A stretch of DNA of 12,324 nucleotides from Pseudomonadota bacterium (GTDB lineage Bacteria; Pseudomonadota; Gammaproteobacteria; Burkholderiales; Burkholderiaceae_D): NCBI GenBank assembly GCA_018241865.1, contig JAFECY010000203.1, positions 1-12,324 on the forward strand. The letters are read 5' to 3'. Below are positions 1 through 7,463 of the stretch, in pieces (the first letter of the stretch is position 1; each line of letters begins with the position of its first letter). The position numbers were made by a program, and so were the translations under genes. Under the pieces are notes generated by a model. It was not told where the DNA came from. It ran no database searches and was given only the letters and a program-made list of their open reading frames with translations.

Positions 1-363
1 GGCTTGATCGTTTCCACGCCGACCGGTTCCACGGCGTATTCGCTGTCGGCCGGCGGCCCGCTGCTGCATCCGAATTTGGGCGGCATCGTGATGGTGCCGA
101 TCGCGCCGCATGCCTTGTCGAATCGGCCGATCGTGCTGCCCGATACCAGCGAGATCGTGATCGAGGTCGTCAACGGCCGTGACATCAGCGTCAATTTCGA
201 CATGCAATCGTTTGCCAGTCTGCAGCACCACGACCGGATTATCATTCGCCGCTCACGCCATGCGATTACCTTTTTGCATCCGTTCGGCTGGAGTTATTAC
301 GATACCTTGCGCGAGAAGCTGCACTGGAACGAATATCCCTCGGCGGAAGGCCAGTTAAAATAA
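1..363 (+). CDS. nadK: NAD kinase, C-terminal part (5' end outside window)
   Basis: ATP-dependent NAD kinase phosphorylates NAD to NADP in the cytoplasm. Only the last 120 codons are present. The reading frame is open from base 1 and runs to the TAA at 361-363, so the gene starts upstream of the window. The visible part begins with the conserved NAD-binding segment [16 protein letters not shown], followed by a loop with HALSNRP, a substrate-contacting FDMQSF-like stretch, and the C-terminal [18 protein letters not shown] typical of proteobacterial NadK. The gene is followed 26 nt later by recN on the same strand, an order common in betaproteobacteria, so the two are probably co-transcribed. 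The internal TTG at base 4 is not the true start, because the homologous sequence continues upstream. The family identification is secure. Confidence 0.95.
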   Translation, partial: GLIVSTPTGSTAYSLSAGGPLLHPNLGGIVMVPIAPHALSNRPIVLPDTSEIVIEVVNGRDISVNFDMQSFASLQHHDRIIIRRSRHAITFLHPFGWSYYDTLREKLHWNEYPSAEGQLK

Positions 364-389
364 GCCGCTTCCGGCCTTTTTCTTTTCCC

Positions 390-2039
390 ATGCTGCGTTC
401 CCTTTCCATCCGCGACTTTGTCATAGTCGATGCCATCGACCTCGAATTGGCTGCCGGTTTCACCGTCTTCACCGGCGAAACCGGCGCTGGCAAGTCGATC
501 CTGATCGACGCTTTGACCTTGGCGCTAGGCGGGCGCGGCGACGCTAGCGTGGTGCGCGAAGGTGCTGCTAAAGCCGATGTCACGGCTGAATTTGCGTTGG
601 GTAGCGAAGCGGCTGCTTGGCTTGTCGCCAACGAATTTCAGAACGAGGAAGATGCGGTGCTGCTGCGCCGCGTGATCGACAATGCCGGCCGCTCGAAAGC
701 GTTCATCAACGGTGTGGCAGCAACGGCGACGCAAGTGCGCGAATTGGGCGAACTGCTGGTCGATATTCACGGTCAGCATGCACATCAATCCTTGCTGCGT
801 ACCGACGCCCAGCGCGTTTTACTCGACAGTCAGGCCGGTTTGCTGAACGAGGCGAAAGCGGTATCGGCTGCCTACAAAGTCTGGCGCGCATTGGCGAAAC
901 AGCGCGAGGAATTTGAAGCCAATGCCAAGAACGTATTGCTGGAACGCGAACGGCTCGAATGGCAAGTCGCCGAACTGGAAAAACTCGCACCCAAGCCGGG
1001 CGAATGGCATGAAGTCAATCAGGAACACAGCCGCCTGTCGCATGCCGCCGCGCTGATTGCGGGCGCACAGGAAACCTTGCAGGCGATTTCAGAATCGGAC
1101 GACCATCCGATGCTGAAACAATTGTCTGCGCTGAATCAAAAGCTGGGCAAGCTGGCTGACATCGATGCAGCTTTGAAGCCAGTGCTGGACGTGCTGCAAC
1201 CGGCGCAAATTCAGTTGCAGGAAGCGGTGTATGCCTTGAACGACTACCTCGGCCGCATTGAACTCGACCCGGCGCGCTTGCGTGAAGTCGAGCAGCGGGT
1301 TGGCGATTTGCATGCGACGGCGCGCAAGTTTCATGTCGAGCCGGACGACTTGTCGCGTGAATTCGAGAATCTGTCGGCGCAACTGCGGCAACTGGCCGAC
1401 GCCAGCGATTTGGACGCCTTGCGTGCGCAGGAAGAAAAGCTGAAAGCGGTTTACATGACCGAAGCGCAAAAGCTGTCGAAGGCGCGCGCCAAGGCGGCCA
1501 AGACGCTGGGCGCGGCAGTCAGCGCCGCGATGCAGGATTTGAGCATGGCCGGCGGTCGTTTCGAGGTGGCACTGCAGTCTTGTGAGCCCGCTGCACATGG
1601 TCTGGAACAAGTTGAATTTTTAGTGGCCGGTCATGCCGGCACGCAGCCGCGGCCGTTGGCGAAAGTTGCTTCCGGCGGCGAGCTGGCGCGCATTTCGTTG
1701 GCGATTTCGGTGATTGCATCCAGCGCCACCGCGACCCCGACGTTGATTTTCGATGAGGTGGATTCCGGTATCGGCGGCGGCGTCGCCGAAGTGGTCGGCC
1801 GCTTGCTGCGTCGTCTCGGCGATGATCGACAAGTGTTGTGCGTGACGCACTTGCCGCAAGTCGCCAGCCAAGCCAATCAGCATTTCCAGGTGAGTAAGCA
1901 AAGCATCGCCGGCAAAACCATTTCCAGCATCGATCCACTTGACTCCAAAGAACGCGTCGAAGAAATTGCCCGCATGTTGGGCGGACTGGAAATCACCGCC
2001 ACCACCCGCAAGCACGCGCGCGAATTGTTGGCGCTGTAA
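390..2039 (+). CDS. recN: DNA repair protein RecN (SMC-like ATPase)
   Basis: RecN is a cytoplasmic SMC-family ATPase that acts early in recombinational repair of double-strand breaks. The 549-residue length is normal for the family. The N-terminal ATPase half carries Walker A (FTGETGAGKS, about residues 27-36). A central coiled-coil region with many Glu, Lys, Leu and Gln residues spans roughly residues 150-380. The C-terminal half has the ABC signature (VASGGELARIS, about residues 425-435), Walker B (TLIFDEVDSGIGG, D455 and E456) and the following THLPQVA switch. The ATG at 390 is chosen because MLRSLSIRDFVIVD is the usual RecN beginning; no clear Shine-Dalgarno is seen, which fits coupling to nadK 26 nt upstream. 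No LexA-type CTGT-N8-ACAG box was found in the short gap, so any SOS control would have to lie further upstream. hemH follows after 15 nt. Confidence 0.97.
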   Translation: MLRSLSIRDFVIVDAIDLELAAGFTVFTGETGAGKSILIDALTLALGGRGDASVVREGAAKADVTAEFALGSEAAAWLVANEFQNEEDAVLLRRVIDNAGRSKAFINGVAATATQVRELGELLVDIHGQHAHQSLLRTDAQRVLLDSQAGLLNEAKAVSAAYKVWRALAKQREEFEANAKNVLLERERLEWQVAELEKLAPKPGEWHEVNQEHSRLSHAAALIAGAQETLQAISESDDHPMLKQLSALNQKLGKLADIDAALKPVLDVLQPAQIQLQEAVYALNDYLGRIELDPARLREVEQRVGDLHATARKFHVEPDDLSREFENLSAQLRQLADASDLDALRAQEEKLKAVYMTEAQKLSKARAKAAKTLGAAVSAAMQDLSMAGGRFEVALQSCEPAAHGLEQVEFLVAGHAGTQPRPLAKVASGGELARISLAISVIASSATATPTLIFDEVDSGIGGGVAEVVGRLLRRLGDDRQVLCVTHLPQVASQANQHFQVSKQSIAGKTISSIDPLDSKERVEEIARMLGGLEITATTRKHARELLAL

Positions 2040-2054
2040 TCGAAGAACCCGCCC

Positions 2055-3155
2055 ATGTCCTTCCGCAAAGAACCCGCACATCGTCACGACCAGCCGGAAC
2101 AGACTGCCGTGCTGTTGGTCAATCTCGGTACGCCCGCTGCGCCTACGCCGAAGGCAGTGCGTGCTTATTTGAAAGAATTTCTGTCTGATCCGCGCGTGGT
2201 GGAAATCCCCCGCGCCTTATGGTGGCTGATCCTGCACGGCTTGATTTTGCCGCTGCGTTCGTCGAAATCCGCCGCCAAGTATGCGGCGATTTGGAGCAAG
2301 GAAGGCTCGCCGCTGCAGGTACATACCGAAAAACAGACGAATCTGTTGCGCGGCTATCTCGGCGAGCGTGGTCATCGGCTGCGCGTCGCCTACGCCATGC
2401 GCTACGGCAGCCCGTCTTTGCCGGACGTGCTGGAACAACTGCAACAGGAAAACTGCACGCGCATTTTGGTGTTGCCCCTGTATCCGCAGTATTCCGGCAC
2501 CACCACCGCTTCGGTGTACGACGCTGTGTTTGCCCACTATGCTCGGCAGCGCAATGTGCCTGAGTTGCGCTTGGTCAGGCATTACCACGACGATGCAGCC
2601 TATATCGATGCACTGAAACAGTCGGTGCTTGCTTACTGGCAGACGTATGGTCGGCCGGATAAATTGCTGATGAGTTTTCATGGCGTGCCGAAGCGCACGC
2701 TGGAGCTAGGCGACCCTTATCATTGCGAATGCCACAAAACTGCACGCCTACTGGCGATTCAGCTTGGCTTGCGGCCGGAGCAATACGCGGTGAGTTTTCA
2801 ATCGCGTTTCGGCAAGGCCGAGTGGCTGCAGCCTTATGCCGCACCGACGCTACAGACGCTGGCGCGAGAAGGGGTGAAGCGGGTCGATGTGGTCTGCCCC
2901 GGTTTTGCCGCCGATTGCTTGGAGACGCTGGAAGAAATCGGACTGGAAGCGCGCCAAGCTTTTCTGACTGCGGGAGGTGGGGAATTTCATTTGATTCCCT
3001 GCCTGAATGAAAATGCGGCCGGTGTGCATGCCTTGGCTGATATCGCCGAGCGCCACATAACCGGTTGGCCGACCACGATTGCCGACCGGCAAGAGCGTGA
3101 GCGGGAAGCGGAATACTCGCTGGCGCGCGCGCGGGAGTTGGGTGCCCGGCGTTAG
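2055..3155 (+). CDS. hemH: Ferrochelatase (protoheme ferro-lyase)
   Basis: Ferrochelatase inserts Fe2+ into protoporphyrin IX in the last step of protoheme synthesis and usually acts at the inner face of the cytoplasmic membrane. The 366-residue product is of normal proteobacterial length. It opens with the conserved AVLLVNLGTP near residues 17-26. It carries the active-site motif MSFHGVPKRTLELGDPY with the metal-binding histidine at H209, then SFQSRFGKAEWLQPY, and the CPGFAADCLETLEEI block with the expected catalytic glutamate at E290. The ATG at 2055 lies 15 nt after the recN stop with only a weak purine stretch (GAAGAA) upstream, so translation may be coupled. It is probably the last gene of the nadK-recN-hemH unit. 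No convincing U-tailed terminator follows the TAG; a GTATCG...CGATAC pairing at 3162-3204 lacks a U-run. Confidence 0.97.
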   Translation: MSFRKEPAHRHDQPEQTAVLLVNLGTPAAPTPKAVRAYLKEFLSDPRVVEIPRALWWLILHGLILPLRSSKSAAKYAAIWSKEGSPLQVHTEKQTNLLRGYLGERGHRLRVAYAMRYGSPSLPDVLEQLQQENCTRILVLPLYPQYSGTTTASVYDAVFAHYARQRNVPELRLVRHYHDDAAYIDALKQSVLAYWQTYGRPDKLLMSFHGVPKRTLELGDPYHCECHKTARLLAIQLGLRPEQYAVSFQSRFGKAEWLQPYAAPTLQTLAREGVKRVDVVCPGFAADCLETLEEIGLEARQAFLTAGGGEFHLIPCLNENAAGVHALADIAERHITGWPTTIADRQEREREAEYSLARARELGARR

Positions 3156-3184
3156 TAGTTAGTATCGTGTGGCGCGAAGGCGCA

Positions 3185-3295
3185 TCAAAACCACGCGCCG
3201 ATACGGGCGGCTATGCCGACTTGTGCATCGCAAATCCACGCCGCCGCCAACAAAGCGTAGGTGAGGATGGATGCGGAAACGAGTGAGAGTTTCAT
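3185..3295 (-). CDS. Possible small membrane peptide, 36 aa (unrecognised)
   Basis: This minus-strand ORF of 36 codons plus TGA starts at an ATG at 3295-3293. A GAGGAAAA stretch, a good Shine-Dalgarno match, ends about four bases before the ATG. The peptide begins MKLSLVSASILTYALLAAAW, so residues 3-20 could form one membrane span or an uncleaved signal-like segment, followed by a short tail with a cysteine and an arginine. The start codon overlaps the stop of an 18-codon ORF upstream as ATGA, which would allow translational coupling. I do not recognise it. Against it are its very small size, the lack of a clear promoter and of any known homologue, and its convergent position close to hemH. 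It is a candidate only. Confidence 0.3.
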   Translation of the reverse strand: MKLSLVSASILTYALLAAAWICDAQVGIAARIGAWF

Positions 3296-3348
3296 GATGT
3301 TTTCCTCGCCGTAGCGATCTTCCATTCTTCCAGAGAGTACGGTTTCAT
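3292..3348 (-). CDS. Possible 18-aa leader peptide
   Basis: This tiny minus-strand ORF begins MKPYSLEEWK and ends in TGA, which overlaps the ATG of the 36-codon ORF by four bases. The peptide is polar, with no membrane segment. A GGGGG run lies about 11 bases upstream of the ATG and could serve as a weak ribosome binding site. The arrangement suggests a leader or coupling peptide for the downstream small ORF, but it could be chance. The frame stays open upstream of the ATG without recognisable protein sequence. Confidence 0.2.
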   Translation of the reverse strand: MKPYSLEEWKIATARKTS

Positions 3349-3387
3349 CTTACTGAACCCCCGCGTCTGCCCAAACCGGATTTTGGT

Positions 3388-3406
3388 AAATTTTGTAACA
3401 AAATTT
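3388..3406. repeat. Perfect 19-bp palindrome, operator-like
   Basis: AAATTTTGT and its exact reverse complement ACAAAATTT are separated by a single A. The site is AT-rich in a GC-rich setting, lies 25 bp upstream of the -35 box of the grpE heat-shock promoter, and lies 39 bp from the first divergent small ORF. It is not the CIRCE operator of HrcA (TTAGCACTC-N9-GAGTGCTAA). An operator for an unidentified dimeric regulator or an UP-type activating element are both possible. Confidence 0.5.
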
Positions 3407-3431
3407 GTGCGTGGACGGGGCGATGCGCCCT

Positions 3432-3459
3432 CTTGAAAGCAAGTCGTGTGCCCCCACAT
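3432..3459 (+). promoter_or_regulatory. Sigma-32 (heat-shock) promoter of grpE
   Basis: The -35 element CTTGAAA at 3432-3438 matches the RpoH consensus exactly. After a 13-nt spacer, the -10 element CCCCACAT at 3452-3459 matches CCCCATNT at all but one defined position. The predicted start of transcription is near 3466, which would give a leader of about 50 nt before grpE. Gene content (grpE-dnaK-dnaJ) supports heat-shock control. Confidence 0.85.
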
Positions 3460-3503
3460 GCCGGAATAGCGCGCAGGAGTGCGCAGCCAAGCCATTGAAT
3501 GTT

Positions 3504-3507
3504 GGAG
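3504..3507 (+). promoter_or_regulatory. grpE ribosome binding site
   Basis: GGAG lies 8 nt before the ATG at 3516. It decides the grpE start: in-frame earlier starts such as the ATG at 3423 lie upstream of the heat-shock promoter and have no such site. Confidence 0.8.
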
Positions 3508-3515
3508 ATTTTTTG

Positions 3516-4082
3516 ATGCAAGACCAAGAAAAGAACAGCGAGCAAGCCGAGGTATCGGCCGTGGAAAATCCGGCGATCGATACGGCAGGATCGAACGAGC
3601 CGGCGCAGCCTGTTTCCGCCGAGGCAGTGTGGGTGGAAAAATTGGCCAGCGCCGAAGCCAAGGCGGCCGAACTGCAGGACGCTTATTTGCGTGCCAAAGC
3701 CGAAGGGGAAAATGTCCGCCGCCGGGCGCAGGAAGATATTGCCAAGGCGCACAAGTTTGCCATCGAAGGTTTCGCCGAAGCACTGGTGCCGGTGCGCGAT
3801 AGCTTGGAAATGGCATTGAAGCTTGAATCGCCTTCGACCGAATCCTTGAAAGAGGGCGTCGAGATGACCTTGAAGCAGTTGAATGCCGCTTTTGAAAAAG
3901 GCCGCTTACTGGAAGTGAATCCGCAAGCTGGCGATAAACTCGATCCGATGAAACACCAGGCGATTTCGATGGTGCCGGCCGAACAGGAAGCCAATACCAT
4001 CGTCCACGTTATGCAAAAAGGCTACACGATAGCCGACCGCCTGCTGCGTCCGGCGCTGGTGACGGTGGCGCAAGAAAAATAG
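3516..4082 (+). CDS. grpE: GrpE, nucleotide exchange factor for DnaK
   Basis: GrpE is a cytoplasmic homodimeric cochaperone that releases ADP from DnaK. With the start at ATG 3516 (GGAG 8 nt upstream) the protein has 188 residues, a normal length. The first 45 or so residues are acidic, variable and probably disordered. A long helical, Ala/Glu/Arg-rich stretch (about 46-90, with [13 protein letters not shown]) should form the dimer stalk. The C-terminal part carries the GrpE signature [20 protein letters not shown] followed by [18 protein letters not shown], the beta domain that contacts the DnaK ATPase lobe. The gene has its own sigma-32 promoter and is followed 76 nt later by dnaK, which has another. 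A longer open frame reaches back to 3405 but is not expected to be transcribed from the heat-shock promoter. Confidence 0.97.
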   Translation: MQDQEKNSEQAEVSAVENPAIDTAGSNEPAQPVSAEAVWVEKLASAEAKAAELQDAYLRAKAEGENVRRRAQEDIAKAHKFAIEGFAEALVPVRDSLEMALKLESPSTESLKEGVEMTLKQLNAAFEKGRLLEVNPQAGDKLDPMKHQAISMVPAEQEANTIVHVMQKGYTIADRLLRPALVTVAQEK

Positions 4083-4089
4083 CCGTCAT

Positions 4090-4106
4090 CGCCGCTTGAA
4101 ACGGCG
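4090..4106 (+). repeat. Hairpin CGCCG-CTTGAAA-CGGCG after grpE
   Basis: A perfect 5-bp GC stem (CGCCG at 4090-4094, CGGCG at 4102-4106) encloses a 7-nt loop. The loop sequence is exactly the -35 box of the dnaK-proximal promoter. In RNA reading through from grpE it could form a small hairpin eight bases past the stop codon. No U-run follows, so it is not a standard terminator. Confidence 0.45.
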
Positions 4107-4122
4107 CGCTTATTCCACATAT
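4095..4122 (+). promoter_or_regulatory. Second sigma-32-like promoter, upstream of dnaK
   Basis: CTTGAAA at 4095-4101 is an exact RpoH -35 element. After 13 nt comes CCACATAT at 4115-4122, which differs from CCCCATNT at one defined position. Spacer length and -35 sequence are identical to those of the grpE promoter. Transcription would start near 4129, about 30 nt before the dnaK ATG. It would let dnaK and dnaJ be induced more strongly than grpE. Confidence 0.7.
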
Positions 4123-4158
4123 TCAAAACAACAAAATCCCACTTAAAGGAACATAGTC

Positions 4159-6102
<1,944 letters not shown>

Positions 6103-6128
6103 GAAGTCTATTTTTGAACCATCGCGAA

Positions 6129-6199
6129 CACGGCGAACACGGCGAACACGGCGAAATCCAGAACGAATGGTTTTCGCCGTGTTCGCCGTGCGCGCCGTG
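6129..6199. repeat. 9-bp tandem-repeat hairpin between dnaK and dnaJ
   Basis: Three exact copies of CACGGCGAA (6129-6155), preceded by a partial copy (GCGAA, 6124-6128), form the left arm. The right arm (6173-6199) has three inverted units, TTCGCCGTG twice and CGCGCCGTG once. The arms pair at 25 of 27 positions around a 17-nt loop. It resembles the short tandem/inverted intergenic repeats seen in many environmental bacterial genomes (translated as HGEHGE- and SPCSPC-like strings). It could form a strong mRNA hairpin that stabilises the dnaK 3' end or dampens read-through into dnaJ. There is no U-run after it. Confidence 0.85.
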
Positions 6200-6213
6200 G
6201 TAAATACGTATGT

Positions 6214-6241
6214 AAGCAGACCGGAATAAGCAGGCCGGAAT
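6214..6241 (+). repeat. 14-bp tandem direct repeat in dnaJ leader
   Basis: AAGCAGACCGGAAT (6214-6227) is followed at once by AAGCAGGCCGGAAT (6228-6241), with 13 of 14 bases identical. It ends 18 nt before the dnaJ ATG. It may be a recent slippage duplication or a protein or RNA contact site. No function can be assigned from sequence. Confidence 0.7.
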
Positions 6242-6259
6242 AAAAGAAAGCGCCGACAC

Positions 6260-7399
6260 ATGGCAAGCAAGCGTGATTTTTACGAAATACTGGGCGTAGC
6301 CAAGAACGCTTCTGATGACGACATCAAGAAGGCGTATCGCAAGCTCGCCATGAAATACCACCCGGATCGCAACCCGGATAGCAAGGGCGCGGAAGAGAAG
6401 TTCAAGGAGGCCAAGGAAGCCTACGAGATGCTGTCCGACCCGGAAAAACGCGAGGCCTACGATCGTTATGGTCATGCCGGGGTCGATCCCAATATGGGCG
6501 GGGGCGGTGGATTCGGCGGTGGTGGCGCGGGCGGGTTTGCCGATGCCTTCGGCGATATTTTCGGCGACATTTTCGGCGGCGGTGGCGGGCGTAGTCGCAA
6601 CAGCGGACCGCAAGTTTATCGCGGCGCGGATTTGCGCTACAACCTCGACATCACGTTAGAACAAGCGGCGCATGGTTTTGATACCACCATCCGCGTGCCG
6701 AGCTGGGATGCGTGCGAAACCTGTCACGGCAGCGGCGCCAAGCCCGGCACGCAGCCGACTACCTGCAGCACCTGCGGTGGTCATGGTCAGGTACGCATGC
6801 AGCAAGGATTTTTCTCCATTCAGCAGACTTGCCCTAAATGTCACGGTACCGGCAAGATGATTGCCGACCCCTGCGCGACCTGCAGCGGTGTGGGGCGCAT
6901 CAAACGCAACAAGACGCTGGAAGTGAAAATTCCGGCCGGCATCGACGACGGCATGCGGATTCGTTCCAGCGGTAATGGCGAGCCCGGCATGAACGGCGGG
7001 CCGCCGGGCGATCTGTATGTCGAAATCCACATCAAGCCGCACACGGTGTTTCAGCGCGAAGGCGACGACCTGCATTGCGAAATTCCGATTTCCTATGCCA
7101 AGGCTGGTCTCGGCGGTGAGATTGAAGTGCCGACGTTGAATGGCAAGGCGTCGTTTGCGTTGCCGGAGGGGACCCAGACCGGCAAGACTTTCCGCTTGCG
7201 CGGCAAGGGCATCAAGGGCGTGCGCTCGGGTTTCCCCGGCGATCTGTTCTGCCACGTGGTGATCGAGACGCCGGTCAAGCTGACCGACAAGCAAAAAGAA
7301 CTGTTGCGTGAATTCGAGCGGCTGACTGTCGAGGGTGGCGCGCGGCATAGTCCGAATGCCAAATCTTGGAAAGACAAGGTCAAGAGTTTCTTCGAGTAA
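6260..7399 (+). CDS. dnaJ: Chaperone DnaJ (Hsp40, type A)
   Basis: DnaJ delivers unfolded clients to DnaK and stimulates its ATPase in the cytoplasm. The 379-residue product has all parts of a class A Hsp40. The J domain (about 1-70) has the HPD motif at residues 34-36. A Gly/Phe-rich linker with long glycine runs and repeated [11 protein letters not shown] spans about 74-115. The zinc-binding region (C152-G212) has four CxxCxGxG motifs ([32 protein letters not shown]). Two client-binding beta domains and the C-terminal dimer region follow. The ATG at 6260 gives the usual start [13 protein letters not shown]. The Shine-Dalgarno is weak (AAAGAAAG), so translation may be modest. It is transcribed with dnaK through a repeat-filled 157-nt gap and ends 14 nt before a strong terminator. 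Confidence 0.98.
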   Translation: MASKRDFYEILGVAKNASDDDIKKAYRKLAMKYHPDRNPDSKGAEEKFKEAKEAYEMLSDPEKREAYDRYGHAGVDPNMGGGGGFGGGGAGGFADAFGDIFGDIFGGGGGRSRNSGPQVYRGADLRYNLDITLEQAAHGFDTTIRVPSWDACETCHGSGAKPGTQPTTCSTCGGHGQVRMQQGFFSIQQTCPKCHGTGKMIADPCATCSGVGRIKRNKTLEVKIPAGIDDGMRIRSSGNGEPGMNGGPPGDLYVEIHIKPHTVFQREGDDLHCEIPISYAKAGLGGEIEVPTLNGKASFALPEGTQTGKTFRLRGKGIKGVRSGFPGDLFCHVVIETPVKLTDKQKELLREFERLTVEGGARHSPNAKSWKDKVKSFFE

Positions 7400-7413
7400 G
7401 CCTGCATCCCCAT

Positions 7414-7445
7414 AAAAAACGCCGACTATATGTCGGCGTTTTTTT
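7414..7445. terminator. Bidirectional intrinsic terminator
   Basis: ACGCCGAC and GTCGGCGT form a perfect 8-bp stem around the loop TATAT. An A-run (7414-7419) lies on the left and a T-run (7439-7445) on the right. Read on + it terminates dnaJ (stop at 7399). Read on - it lies 18 nt past the stop of the GGDEF/EAL gene and again ends in a U-run. Confidence 0.93.
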
Positions 7446-7463
7446 ATAGGCGTTCGACGGGAA

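Larger units (their letters stand above)
3156..3515. other. 360-nt intergenic region hemH-grpE
   Basis: This gap holds no large gene. From left to right it contains an imperfect stem (GTATCG at 3162 with CGATAC at 3199), a possible minus-strand pair of tiny ORFs (3185-3348), a perfect AT-rich palindrome (3388-3406), a heat-shock promoter (3432-3459) and the grpE ribosome binding site (3504-3507). A + strand frame is open through much of 3405-3515 in phase with grpE, but it begins upstream of the heat-shock promoter and has no family support. Confidence 0.7.

Noticed and set aside
347..378. Possible terminator between nadK and recN (AAGGCC...GGCCTT followed by T-rich sequence; also GCCG-CTTC-CGGC)
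   Set aside because: The stems are only 6 and 4 bp, the first with a 20-nt loop, part of it lies inside nadK, and the T-run is interrupted. At most it attenuates.
364..389. SOS (LexA) box before recN
   Set aside because: No CTGT-N8-ACAG-like site in the gap or the end of nadK.
3162..3204. Intrinsic terminator after hemH
   Set aside because: GTATCG/CGATAC and GCGCG/CGCGC can pair, but with a 4-nt bulge and no U-run on either strand.
3405..3515. Extended GrpE N-terminus starting at 3405 or 3423
   Set aside because: It begins upstream of the sigma-32 promoter and lacks a ribosome site. The ATG at 3516 has GGAG at proper spacing and gives normal length.
3156..3515. CIRCE (HrcA) operator before grpE
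   Set aside because: No TTAGCACTC/GAGTGCTAA arms were found. The palindrome present has a different sequence and no 9-nt spacer.
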